Part shown: piece by piece, positions 25,213 to 33,630 of the stretch
Layout: each line of letters opens with the position of its first letter
Numbering within the stretch: the stretch's first letter is position 1
Origin: an uncultured Eubacteriales bacterium
GTDB lineage: Bacteria > Bacillota > Clostridia > Oscillospirales > CAG-272
Direction: 5' to 3'
DNA: 41,674 bases
NCBI GenBank assembly: GCA_934394585.1
Contig: CAKRQU010000015.1
Span: forward strand, 1 to 41,674
The notes under the pieces: model-generated
Databases searched by the model: none
What the model was told of the DNA's origin: nothing
What the model saw: the letters and a program-made list of their open reading frames with translations, nothing else
Position numbers and translations under genes: made by a program

Positions 25213-25261
25213 TCTTATGATATCGCCTGTGAAGGCAAAGAAAGGAGCAGGAAAGGCTTTT

Positions 25262-26029
25262 ATGCGGATACTGATACTCGGAGATACGGTAGGTTCTGCT
25301 GCCGTCAGATACGTTTCTTCGCATTTACCCGCCGTGCGTAAAAACGAGAAAATAGATTTCACCGTGATAAATGCGGAAAATTGTGCGGATAAAAACGGCA
25401 TCGATGAAGAAGGAGCAAATAAATTGCTCATGTCCGGTGCGGATGTAATCACTACGGGAAATCATGCTTTCCGTCGGTTTGAGGCAAAAAATCTTTTTGA
25501 AGAAAACGAATATGTTTTACGCCCTGCGAATTTCAGCGGGGAAGTAGCGGGAAATGGTTATATTATATATAATTTATGCGGTATAAAAATACTTGTAATA
25601 AATATACTCGGTACAGCTTTTATGTCGCCCACGCTGGCAAATCCGTTTTTTACGGCGGATAAAATATTGTCTTCGGCAGGGGAATATGATATAAGTATAA
25701 TAGATTTTCATGCGGAAAGCACGGGAGAAAAACGCGCCTTCGGCTTTTATATGGACGGGCGCGCCACGCTTGTTTTCGGCACACATACTCACGTGGCGAC
25801 CGCGGATGAACAGATATTGCCGCACGGCACGGCGTATATTACGGATGTGGGCATGTGCGGCGCGAAAAACAGCGTGCTCGGCGTTATCCCCGAGAGGATA
25901 ATAGAAAATATGAAATACGGCACGCCGACGCGGTTTGATTTCGCTACGGAGGAAATCACGGCAAACGGGCTTATTCTTGAGCTGGATAAAAATCTGAAAC
26001 CCGTTTCCGTGCGGCGCATAGTATTTTGA
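25262..26029 (+). CDS. ymdB: YmdB-family metallophosphoesterase
   Basis: A 255-residue calcineurin-like phosphoesterase of the YmdB/TIGR00282 type. Metal-binding motifs are GDTVG (8-12), NAEN, TTGNHAF, DFHAE and GTHTHVATAD. In Bacillus YmdB hydrolyses 2',3'-cyclic nucleotides and affects biofilm formation and motility genes. The start at 25262 follows GGAGCAGGAAAGG. It is divergent from dnaA, away from its frequent partner rny. The usual GNHTWD is GNHAFR here, so one conserved position differs. Repeat copy E follows its stop within about 10 bp. Confidence 0.88.
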   Translation: MRILILGDTVGSAAVRYVSSHLPAVRKNEKIDFTVINAENCADKNGIDEEGANKLLMSGADVITTGNHAFRRFEAKNLFEENEYVLRPANFSGEVAGNGYIIYNLCGIKILVINILGTAFMSPTLANPFFTADKILSSAGEYDISIIDFHAESTGEKRAFGFYMDGRATLVFGTHTHVATADEQILPHGTAYITDVGMCGAKNSVLGVIPERIIENMKYGTPTRFDFATEEITANGLILELDKNLKPVSVRRIVF

Positions 26030-26038
26030 AGGGAAAAA

Positions 26039-26194
26039 AGCGGGCGGCGCATGCCGCCCGTGTTCTTTTGCCGAAAAATACAAAAAAGTTTCTTTTCTCC
26101 TCGCAGGAGAACGGGGGCGTACTTTTGCGTGACCAAGAGGAGGGTTCAGGGTGGCGGAGCCACCTCTGAACGGCGTCGCCGAGACGGAGTATAC
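26039..26194. repeat. Hairpin cassettes flanking element core E (left)
   Basis: A CGGGCGGC/GCCGCCCG stem with loop GCAT (26041-26060) lies 11 bp after the ymdB stop and, with TTCTTTTG after it, might act as a weak terminator. Next come CTCCTCGCAGGAG, a broken GTACTTTTGCGTGACCAA hairpin, and GGTGGC/GCCACC near 26151-26164 and GGCGTCGCC near 26172-26180. The normal CAAAAGTAC arm before the core is missing, replaced by about 75 bp of other inverted repeats. Confidence 0.6.
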
Positions 26195-26656
26195 CAAAAG
26201 TCAAAAAGAGGAAAGTATTCCTCTTTTGAACACCTTCTGTCGCCTCGCGGCGACCAGTGCGAACATACTGCCCCGACAGTCCAACCATAGACTAAACCGA
26301 AAGCGCGGTTCAGGCCCCCGCTTAACACGGACTTTAGTTTGTGCAAACTTTGGCTAAAGCTGCACCAACTCGATGTCCATCAAGCCATGCTCGCATAGTC
26401 GGAGTTTAGCCTACAGTGGGAATTGTAGCTAAACTTTTGGCGTGGCACCACCCACCCCGTCGAATCTGCTCGGCTTTCGCGGGATACTGTGTTCGCACGC
26501 GCGGTATGGCTGATGATATGATGAGAGATAGACAAAAACTTTTTTGATTTGCTATATATAGCACATACTTGCCGCGCATTACTTTTTGCGGCTGACTCGA
26601 CGGGGTGCGAGGTAGTTTGCAAATGAGGGCGAGGAGCCTTCCTTTGATGACTTTTG
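26195..26656 (+). repeat. Intergenic repeat element, core copy E (462 bp)
   Basis: Same length as A and D but diverged by scattered substitutions. The terminal hairpin, GTCGCCTCGCGGCGAC, the CACGGAC/GTTTGTG hairpin and the 11-bp long-range stem are kept. The GCCGCG/CGCGGC stem becomes GCCGC/GCGGC. The GATACGC/GCGTATC pairing of A and D is mostly lost. It lies between two convergent genes (ymdB plus, rsgA minus). Confidence 0.85.
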
Positions 26657-26710
26657 GTACTTTTGGTCACGCAAAAGTACACCTTCGTCCCCTCGCGGGG
26701 GACAAAGTAA
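26657..26710. repeat. Hairpin cassettes flanking element core E (right)
   Basis: A GTACTTTTG/CAAAAGTAC hairpin (26657-26680) abuts the core and a CCCCTCGCGGGG hairpin follows near 26690-26702, just before the rsgA terminator. This end is a close match to the right side of copy A. Confidence 0.6.
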
Positions 26711-26720
26711 CTTTTGAAAA

Positions 26721-26752
26721 AGAAAAAACTCCGGCGCAAAAACGCGACGGAG
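26721..26752 (-). terminator. Rho-independent terminator after rsgA
   Basis: On the minus strand a hairpin (26752-26729; CTCCG/CGGAG plus CGC/GCG across one mismatch) is followed by TTTTTTCTTTTTC. It lies 10 bp after the rsgA stop and ends the yicC-rsgA operon. The plus strand also has a T-run, so it may serve ymdB read-through too. Confidence 0.8.
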
Positions 26753-26761
26753 CTTCTTTTT

Positions 26762-27694
26762 TTACATCATTTTATTTCTTTTCCATTCGGGGACGGTGCG
26801 CAGCTCGTCATATATGGCGAGAAAACTGTCGTGTCGGCTTTTCGGTATTTCACCTGTCGCTACAGCCGCGAGCACGGCGCAACCTTCTTCTTTCGTATGC
26901 GTGCATCCGCGGTATCTGCATCCGCCGAGATATTTTTCAAATTCGGGAAATGTATATATCAGCTCATCTTTCGAAAAGAAATTGAATCTGATAAAATCCA
27001 GCATGGAAAATCCCGGCGTATCGGCAATAAACATTTTTTTGCCGCCGATATCGAGCGGAAAAAGCGTCACCGCGCGCGTGGTATGCCTGCCTCGTGCGGT
27101 TTTTTCGCTTATCGCGCCCGTTTCGAGCGACAAATGCGAAAAAACACTGTTTATCAGCGTGGATTTGCCCACACCGGAAGCGCCGGCAAAAGCAAAAATT
27201 TCATTTTCTCCGCGCGTGGCAATATAATCTTTTATCGCCTGCATACCGTCGCCGTCATGCGAGGAGGTGCATATCACTTTAAAACCGCTTTTTTCATAGA
27301 TTTCACGGTAATTTTCCGCCGCGTTTCTGTCGATATCCGCTTTTGTTATGACTATCACGGGCGTGATGCCGTTATGCACGGCGATAGCCGTCATTTTATC
27401 TATCCCCACTATATCCGGCGCGGGATGCGACGGCGCAAACGCTATGAAAAGCACATCCGTATTTGCCAGAGCGGGACGTATGAGCAGATTTTTGCGCGGC
27501 AATATTTTATCTATCGCAAAACCCGCGTTTTTCTGCTCTTCATTATATGCTATCACTACGCGGTCGCCCGCCTGAGACGACATTTTTTCATGGCGGAAAA
27601 CTCCGCGTGCGCGGCATGAGATTATTTCATCGCCGCACAGCACATCATAAAGTCCGCCGAGCCCGCGTATTATTATTCCGTTTATTTCACTCAT
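26762..27694 (-). CDS. rsgA: Ribosome small-subunit-dependent GTPase RsgA
   Basis: A 310-residue circularly permuted GTPase: G4 TKAD at 117-120 comes before G1 GASGVGKST at 171-179 and G3 DTPG at 225-228, with RGRHTTR at 201-207. The C-terminal zinc knuckle has C259, C264, H266 and C272. RsgA acts in late 30S assembly. It overlaps the kinase gene by 4 bp, as in the Bacillus prkC-rsgA pair, and is the last gene of the operon. Confidence 0.96.
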   Translation of the reverse strand: MSEINGIIIRGLGGLYDVLCGDEIISCRARGVFRHEKMSSQAGDRVVIAYNEEQKNAGFAIDKILPRKNLLIRPALANTDVLFIAFAPSHPAPDIVGIDKMTAIAVHNGITPVIVITKADIDRNAAENYREIYEKSGFKVICTSSHDGDGMQAIKDYIATRGENEIFAFAGASGVGKSTLINSVFSHLSLETGAISEKTARGRHTTRAVTLFPLDIGGKKMFIADTPGFSMLDFIRFNFFSKDELIYTFPEFEKYLGGCRYRGCTHTKEEGCAVLAAVATGEIPKSRHDSFLAIYDELRTVPEWKRNKMM

Positions 27695-28956
27695 AGTATA
27701 AAATTACGCAGATACAAAAGTCCTGCCGTATCGCGCGCCGCGGGTATCGCTGTGGAAGAAAAACCTTCTCCGCCGGATATCAGCATACCGAAAACCACAC
27801 CCAGCCCGACGAGGGCGAGCGCCGCGAATATTATACATACCGCTATCACCAGAGCAAAAGGCGTATTTGACTTTTTCTGCTTCGGTTTGGCAAAGGGCAT
27901 ATTCGGCGCGGAAAGATCCTGCGTATTTCCCGTGGGACGCGGACGCGGCGGAATGCGACCTACGCCCGGCGTTTCCGCAGGGCTCGGACGGCGCAATTCT
28001 CCCGTGGTATCTCTGTTTCCGTAGAGGGCGTTTTCTCTTTTTCGCGTTTTGTCTATATCGTGCTCTGCCGTCGGCGTTTTCACTATCGGGCGGCGCTGAG
28101 GAAATATCACGGTGGGATTTTTCTTTAACTGATTTAAATGGCGTATCGCCTGAGAAGCGCTCTGATATCTGTTTTCGGGGTCTTTTTCCAGCATACAGAG
28201 AATTATCTGCTCCAGCCCTTTCGGTATATTGGGATTATAGAGCGTGGGCGGTTTCGGCTGCTCATTCATGTGCGAAACGAGAACGGAAATAGCCGCCTCC
28301 GCCACGAAAGGCAATCTTCCCGTGACCATTTCATACATCATTATGCCCAGCGAATAAAGATCGCTGCGGGCGTCTATTTTCAGTCCGCGCGCCTGCTCGG
28401 GGCTTATGTAATATACCGTGCCTATGGCTTTGTCTATCATGGTGAGCGTTTCGGCTTTCGGGATTTTCGCTATGCCGAAATCCGTCACTTTTACATATCC
28501 GCCCTCGGTGAGCATGATATTCTGCGGTTTTATATCGCGATGGATGATGCCTTTGCCGTGCGCATGGCTGAGCGCCGTGAGTATCTGAATGGCAAAATCC
28601 ACCGTTTCGCTCCATGAAACCATGCCTTTGTGATTCATATATTCGCGCAGGGTGATGCCGTCGATATATTCCATGGCGATGAATTTATGCGGGCCCGAAA
28701 CGGAAACATAGTATATTTTCACTATGTTGTCGCTGTCCATCATGGAAATGGCGCGGGATTCGTTTATAAAGCGGCGGATAGCCTGAGTATCGTTTTCTAT
28801 TGTGTCTTTCAGCATTTTTATCGCCACGCGCTTTCCCGTGGTGACATCATAAGCTTCAAAAACCACTGCCATGCCGCCTATACCTATGGTTTTTACTATT
28901 TTATATTTCCGGTCAAATATCTGACCTATGTATTTATTGTATGCGTCTGCTTTCAT
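27691..28956 (-). CDS. prkC: PrkC/PknB-type membrane Ser/Thr kinase lacking PASTA domains
   Basis: A 421-residue Hanks-type kinase. The glycine loop GIGGMAVV is at 25-32, the ATP lysine is K47, the catalytic loop HRDIKPQN is at 139-146, and DFG is at 159-161. A Pro/Arg-rich juxtamembrane linker and one membrane helix (about 367-393) follow. Only about 28 residues remain after the helix, so the extracellular PASTA repeats usual in PrkC/PknB are absent. The stop overlaps the rsgA start, so this is probably the natural end, not a frameshift. It partners PrpC upstream. The ATG at 28956 has AAAGG upstream. Confidence 0.93.
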   Translation of the reverse strand: MKADAYNKYIGQIFDRKYKIVKTIGIGGMAVVFEAYDVTTGKRVAIKMLKDTIENDTQAIRRFINESRAISMMDSDNIVKIYYVSVSGPHKFIAMEYIDGITLREYMNHKGMVSWSETVDFAIQILTALSHAHGKGIIHRDIKPQNIMLTEGGYVKVTDFGIAKIPKAETLTMIDKAIGTVYYISPEQARGLKIDARSDLYSLGIMMYEMVTGRLPFVAEAAISVLVSHMNEQPKPPTLYNPNIPKGLEQIILCMLEKDPENRYQSASQAIRHLNQLKKNPTVIFPQRRPIVKTPTAEHDIDKTRKRENALYGNRDTTGELRRPSPAETPGVGRIPPRPRPTGNTQDLSAPNMPFAKPKQKKSNTPFALVIAVCIIFAALALVGLGVVFGMLISGGEGFSSTAIPAARDTAGLLYLRNFIL

Positions 28957-28982
28957 TTTTCCGTAACCTTTCAATACCCAAG

Positions 28983-29762
28983 TCAGAATTTGGCGAGTAC
29001 GGCGGTGATATTGTCGCCGCCGCCTTTTTTATTTGCAAATGCGATGAGGCGGTCTGTTTTGCGTGCCAGCTCGCCCTCGGGCGAAGCTCTGTCCGCCTTT
29101 GTCTGCGGCGCGATAATGCTCACGAGATCGCTTTTGTCGGCGTAATTTGTCAGTCCGTCGCTGCACAGCAGTATATAACCTGTGCCCCATGTGCGCAGAT
29201 TTGCGTGGATAAAATCCACCTCTATTGTATCGTTTATGCCTATGGCACGTGTAATCACATTTTTGTGGGGATAATATTTTGCTTCCTCTTCGGTCAGCTT
29301 TTTTTCGTTTATCAGATACTGTACAAAAGAATGGTCGCGCGTAATCTGCAGAGCCTCGCGTGAGGAAACTATATACGCGCGGCTGTCGCCGACGTTTATC
29401 ACATATACCACGCCGCCGTATATTATCGCAGCCACCAGAGTTGTTCCCATGCCGGAAAGCTCCTCAAATCTGTTTGACATTTCGTATACGGCTTTGTTTG
29501 CGGCGTAGGCGGCGAGATACATTCTTTTTCTCATGTATGCGCAAACCTTTTCGGGATCGTCGTCTATGCAGGGATTTCCCACTATATTGTCGCTGAAAAC
29601 GGAAATGGCTTTCTGGCTGGCTATTTCGCCCGCCTTGTGCCCGCCCATTCCGTCGCATACGGCGAGAAGCACGGCTTCGCCGCCCCATATACGCATGCAG
29701 GCAAATATATCCTGATTTACCGTGCGGCGCATACCTACGTCGCTTTTACCAAAGAATACCAT
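28983..29762 (-). CDS. prpC: PP2C-family Ser/Thr phosphatase PrpC (Stp)
   Basis: A 259-residue PPM/PP2C phosphatase with RRTVNQD, the metal-binding CDGMGGHKAGE, GMGTTLVAA, VGDSRAY, SDGLTNY and GGDNITAVL. It reverses PrkC phosphorylation. The ATG at 29762 has AAAGGA 5 bp upstream; the frame remains open for another 127 codons, but that part overlaps rlmN and is not phosphatase-like. The gene lies between rlmN and prkC, with gaps of 32 and 26 bp. Confidence 0.96.
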   Translation of the reverse strand: MVFFGKSDVGMRRTVNQDIFACMRIWGGEAVLLAVCDGMGGHKAGEIASQKAISVFSDNIVGNPCIDDDPEKVCAYMRKRMYLAAYAANKAVYEMSNRFEELSGMGTTLVAAIIYGGVVYVINVGDSRAYIVSSREALQITRDHSFVQYLINEKKLTEEEAKYYPHKNVITRAIGINDTIEVDFIHANLRTWGTGYILLCSDGLTNYADKSDLVSIIAPQTKADRASPEGELARKTDRLIAFANKKGGGDNITAVLAKF

Positions 29763-29794
29763 AATGTTCCTTTCCTTTCCGGTCGCGGGGAAAA

Positions 29795-30847
29795 TCATTT
29801 TTTCGATGCCTTTGCGCGCAGCTGCCCGCAGGAGGCGTCTATATCGGAACCGAGTTTCCGACGGATTGTGGCGGTGATATGAGCCTCCTCCAGCACGGCG
29901 GCAAATTTTTCCGCGCTTTTTCTGTCGCTGGGGAGAAGCCCGCGCTCCGTCACATTGTTTACGGGGATGAGATTTACATGGAGCGGCATATCGCCGCAGT
30001 ATTTTTTCAGCACGCGCGCCAGCTTTGCGGCGCCCGCTTCGCTGTCGTTTCTGCCCGCTATCAGCGTATATTCGAAAGAAATGCGCCGTCCTGTTTTCGC
30101 AAAATACGAGGCGCAGGCGGAAAGCAGCTGAGCTATGCCCCATTTTTTATTTATCGGCATGAGAGCACTGCGCGTTTCGTCGTCGCTCGCGTGGAGCGAA
30201 ACGGAAAGCGTGATCGGCAGACCCTCGTCCGCCAGTTTTTCTATTTTATCCACGAGTCCGCAGGTGGAAAGCGATATGTGGCGATAGCCTATATTCAGCG
30301 AATCGGGGCTGCCCACCAGCCGCAGAAATTTCATCACATTGTCGTAATTGTCGAGCGGCTCGCCTATGCCCATCAGCACTATATTGGAAATGCGCTCGCC
30401 CGCGTCCCTCTGCGCCATTATCACCTGCATCAGCATTTCCGAGGGGAGCAGGCGGCGTGAAAGCCCGTTCAGTGTGGAGGCGCAGAATTTACAGCCCATG
30501 GCGCATCCCGCCTCGGTGGAAATGCATATAGTATGCCCGTGTTTGTATGTCATCAGCACGGATTCCACCTTTTCGCCGTCGTCCGCGGCAAAAAGATATT
30601 TTATCGTGCCGTCGGCGGAAACCTGCTTGCGTTCCGGCGTCATCGTCGCGATGAAAGCGCCCTCGCGCAGGAGTTTTTCTTTCAGTGCCGTGGGGACGTT
30701 TTTCATCCCGTCGAAGCTTTCGCCTTTCTGAATCCAGTCAAAAATCTGCTTTGCGCGATATTTCGGTTCGCCGAGGGCGGCTATATATTCCGCCATTTCG
30801 GAAAGCGACATGCTCGCCAGATCTGTTTTTCTTTCGGTCGCTGCCAT
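29795..30847 (-). CDS. rlmN: 23S rRNA (adenine-2503-C2)/tRNA A37 methyltransferase RlmN
   Basis: A 350-residue radical-SAM enzyme. The iron-sulfur cysteines are C115, C119 and C122 (CAMGCKFC), and the catalytic resolving cysteine is C340 in ASCGQLR. GIGEPLDNYDNV and SLHASDDETR are further family motifs. It methylates A2503 of 23S rRNA and A37 of some tRNAs. Cfr-type resistance enzymes are related, but operon context decides for RlmN. It abuts rsmB directly. Confidence 0.96.
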   Translation of the reverse strand: MAATERKTDLASMSLSEMAEYIAALGEPKYRAKQIFDWIQKGESFDGMKNVPTALKEKLLREGAFIATMTPERKQVSADGTIKYLFAADDGEKVESVLMTYKHGHTICISTEAGCAMGCKFCASTLNGLSRRLLPSEMLMQVIMAQRDAGERISNIVLMGIGEPLDNYDNVMKFLRLVGSPDSLNIGYRHISLSTCGLVDKIEKLADEGLPITLSVSLHASDDETRSALMPINKKWGIAQLLSACASYFAKTGRRISFEYTLIAGRNDSEAGAAKLARVLKKYCGDMPLHVNLIPVNNVTERGLLPSDRKSAEKFAAVLEEAHITATIRRKLGSDIDASCGQLRAKASKK

Positions 30848-32152
30848 TTATTTCACCTTTTTCATTTTAGCTATGAAGAAACCGTCCGTTTCCGCGCAGG
30901 GGAAAAGCTCCAGCGTGCCGTCGCCGTCCGCGGTAAAGGGGCAGAGAGCAAAACCGGCGTTTTCACAAAGAAATGCCGATATGATATCCCTGTTTTCTGC
31001 GGGATTCAATGTACATGTGGAATAAACGAGCGTACCGCCTTTTTTCACATATCCGGCGCTCGCGGAAAGTATTTTTTTCTGCAATTCCGGCAGGCGCAGG
31101 ATGTCCTCGCGGTTTTTGTATTTTATATCGGGCTTTTTCGCTATTACGCCCAGCCCCGAGCAGGGCACATCGCACAGCACGCGATCCGCCTGCGGTATAT
31201 TTTCATTATAAACGGAAGCGTTGTTTTCCCCCGTCGTAATGATATCTATGCCGAGCATGGCGGCGCTCCGCGTGATGAGCGAAAGCTTGTTTTTATGCAA
31301 ATCAAAAGAAAGCACGCGCCCTTTGTTTTCCATGCGCATCGCCGTGCCGAAGCTTTTTCCGCCGGGGCAGGCGCACATATCGAGCACGGTTTCGCCGGGT
31401 TTTGCGCCCAGTACGGAAACGGCGAGCTGCGATGCTTCGTCCTGCACGAAATAAAGCCCCTCAAATTCCGCCAGCCTGTCCATCGGGACATGGGAGGAAA
31501 GGCGTATGCCCTGCTCCGCGCTTGCGCACGGGGAAGCCTCTATACCCGCGCGGGCGAGCTTTTCAATGAGCGCGTCGCGCGAGATTTTCAGCGTATTTGT
31601 ACGCAGCGTCATCGTCGGACGGCAGAGCGTGCCCGCCGCCGCTTTTTCAGCGCGCTCCTCTCCGTAGGCGTCGCACCAGAGCGAGCATATCCATTCCGGC
31701 AGGGAATAACGCACGGAAAGATATTTTATATAGTCATCCTCTTTTTTCGGGAGAGTAATGTTTTTCCTCTCGCGGATAAAGCTGCGCAGCAGTGCGTTTA
31801 TGAAAGCCTCGCTGTTTTTTCTCGCATAAAATCGGCGCGCCAGCTTCACGCTTTCGTTCACAGCCGCCGATTCCGGTATTTTGTCCATGTACAGAAGCTG
31901 ATAAAGTCCCAGCTCCAGTATGGTTTTCACATCGCGGTCGATATCCGCAGCCCGCCTGTCGGAAAGGCGGGAGATGATATAATCGAGCGTGATTTCTCTT
32001 TCTATTACGCCGTAAAAAAGCGCCGTGTAAAGCGCCTTTTCCGCGCCCGTCAGTCCGAGCCGCTCTATGCTGCCCGAAAGCTCTATATTTGAATATTTGC
32101 CGCTGCCGCGGTATTTTTGCAGTGAAAGAAACGCTGCTTCTCTTGCGGTCAT
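30848..32152 (-). CDS. rsmB: 16S rRNA (cytosine-967-C5) methyltransferase RsmB
   Basis: A 434-residue protein with an N-terminal NusB-like domain (about 1-130) and a C-terminal SAM domain. Motifs are LDMCACPGGKS (SAM binding), DVPCSGLGV (motif IV) and STCTLNPAEN (motif VI with the catalytic cysteine). It makes m5C967 in 16S rRNA. It starts 18 bp after fmt. Confidence 0.96.
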   Translation of the reverse strand: MTAREAAFLSLQKYRGSGKYSNIELSGSIERLGLTGAEKALYTALFYGVIEREITLDYIISRLSDRRAADIDRDVKTILELGLYQLLYMDKIPESAAVNESVKLARRFYARKNSEAFINALLRSFIRERKNITLPKKEDDYIKYLSVRYSLPEWICSLWCDAYGEERAEKAAAGTLCRPTMTLRTNTLKISRDALIEKLARAGIEASPCASAEQGIRLSSHVPMDRLAEFEGLYFVQDEASQLAVSVLGAKPGETVLDMCACPGGKSFGTAMRMENKGRVLSFDLHKNKLSLITRSAAMLGIDIITTGENNASVYNENIPQADRVLCDVPCSGLGVIAKKPDIKYKNREDILRLPELQKKILSASAGYVKKGGTLVYSTCTLNPAENRDIISAFLCENAGFALCPFTADGDGTLELFPCAETDGFFIAKMKKVK

Positions 32153-32170
32153 TTGCCGCTCCTTTCGGGC

Positions 32171-33115
32171 TTATTCGAATTTCTGCCCAATTTCCGTTTT
32201 TCTTCCGCGGATGAAATCGCCCGCGCTCATTTCTTTTTTGCCCTCGGGTATCAGGCGGAGAATTTTTATCTGCATGTCGGCGCAGTTTACATATATCGCG
32301 CCGTCTTTTTTCGCATCCAATGAAACCACCGTGCCCGCTTCGCCGCAGGCAGGGATATCCGTCGGGGCTGTCTTTGTTATTTTCAGCGCGGAGCCGCCCA
32401 GCATGGCAAAAGCGCACGGAGCGGGCGAGAGCGCGCGCACTTTGTTGTGCACCTCCGTCGCACTCAATGCAAAATCGAGCTTCGCATCGTCTTTTTCTAT
32501 TTTTGCCGCATAGCAGGAAAGCGCATCGTCCTGCTTTTCATGCGGCGCGCGTCCCGCTTCTATTTCGGGCAGAGTGTCCAGCAGGAGCGCGGCGCCCATT
32601 TCGGCGAGTTTATCGTGAATATCGCCGAAATTATCGTTTATATCGGGGAAATACGAGCGTTTTGCTATCATATCGCCCGTGTCGAGCCCCTCTTCCATAT
32701 ACATCAGAGTGATGCCCATTTCCTTTTCGCCCGCCATTATCGCGCGCTGTATGGGAGCCGCGCCGCGATATTTCGGCAGCAGGGAACCGTGGATATTTAT
32801 ACAGCCGTATTTCGGTGCGTCGAGCACATATTTCGGCAAAATCCGCCCGTAAGCCGCGACGATGATGATATCGGGAGCGAGTGCCGAAAGCGTGGATGCA
32901 AAATTTTCTTCGCGCAGATTCTGCGGCTGAAAAACGGGATAACCGTATTTCTCCGCCAGCACTTTTACGGGCGGCGGGGTCATGGCATGGCCGCGGTTTT
33001 TTGGCTTGTCCTGCCTTGTCACCACGCCGACTATGCCTGCGCCGTAGTGCGACTGCGCCAGGGCCTCCAGCGCTTTTGCCGCGAAATCGGGCGTACCCAT
33101 GAAAACTATTCTCAT
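32171..33115 (-). CDS. fmt: Methionyl-tRNA formyltransferase
   Basis: A 314-residue protein of normal length. RIVFMGTPDFAA is at the N-terminus, and the formyl-THF site and catalytic segment INIHGSLLPKYRGAAPIQRAI is central. A C-terminal tRNA-binding domain ends with GDFIRGRKTEIGQKF. It formylates initiator Met-tRNA. The ATG overlaps the def stop by 4 bp, so formylation and deformylation enzymes are coupled. An upstream in-frame start lies within def and was rejected. Confidence 0.97.
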   Translation of the reverse strand: MRIVFMGTPDFAAKALEALAQSHYGAGIVGVVTRQDKPKNRGHAMTPPPVKVLAEKYGYPVFQPQNLREENFASTLSALAPDIIIVAAYGRILPKYVLDAPKYGCINIHGSLLPKYRGAAPIQRAIMAGEKEMGITLMYMEEGLDTGDMIAKRSYFPDINDNFGDIHDKLAEMGAALLLDTLPEIEAGRAPHEKQDDALSCYAAKIEKDDAKLDFALSATEVHNKVRALSPAPCAFAMLGGSALKITKTAPTDIPACGEAGTVVSLDAKKDGAIYVNCADMQIKILRLIPEGKKEMSAGDFIRGRKTEIGQKFE

Positions 33116-33603
33116 TCGTCGTCCTCCGCAAGATATTCTTTCATTTCGTCGGCGGTCAGCATCCTGTCCGCTATATCCGTATAAAGTATGCCGTCCAGAT
33201 GGTCTGTTTCGTGGCAGAAGCAACGCGCCAGCAGGTCTGTGCCTTCATATTCGCGCATTACGCCGTTTCTGTCCAGCGCGCGCACTTTTACATAAGAGGG
33301 GCGCGTGCATACGCCGTTTTTGCCCGGGATGGAAAGGCATCCCTCTATGCCCGTCTGCGAGCCGGAGGAATATATTATTTCGGGATTTATCAGCTCCAGC
33401 ACCTCGCCGGGCGTAACCTCTATCACCACTATCCTGCGGAGCACGCCCACCTGCGGTGCGGCGAGCCCCACGCCGTCGGCGTCACGCATCGTTTCCAGCA
33501 TATCGTCGAGCAGGGTTTTTGTGCGGTCCGTTATTTTGTCCACGGGACGGCTTTTTTTACGGAGCGCCTCGTCGCCTTCTTTTATTATATTCAGCCTTGC
33601 CAT
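33112..33603 (-). CDS. def: Peptide deformylase
   Basis: A 163-residue metalloprotease-like enzyme with the three deformylase motifs GVGLAAPQ, EGCLSIP and HETDHLDG (metal ligands Cys and two His, catalytic Glu). It removes the N-formyl group from new proteins. It follows priA by 27 bp and overlaps fmt. Confidence 0.97.
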   Translation of the reverse strand: MARLNIIKEGDEALRKKSRPVDKITDRTKTLLDDMLETMRDADGVGLAAPQVGVLRRIVVIEVTPGEVLELINPEIIYSSGSQTGIEGCLSIPGKNGVCTRPSYVKVRALDRNGVMREYEGTDLLARCFCHETDHLDGILYTDIADRMLTADEMKEYLAEDDE

Positions 33604-33630
33604 TTTTTTAAAAACCTCCGAAAAATCATA

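Noticed and set aside
29795..30847. A Cfr-type antibiotic resistance methyltransferase
   Set aside because: Operon context between rsmB and prpC and the family length indicate housekeeping RlmN.
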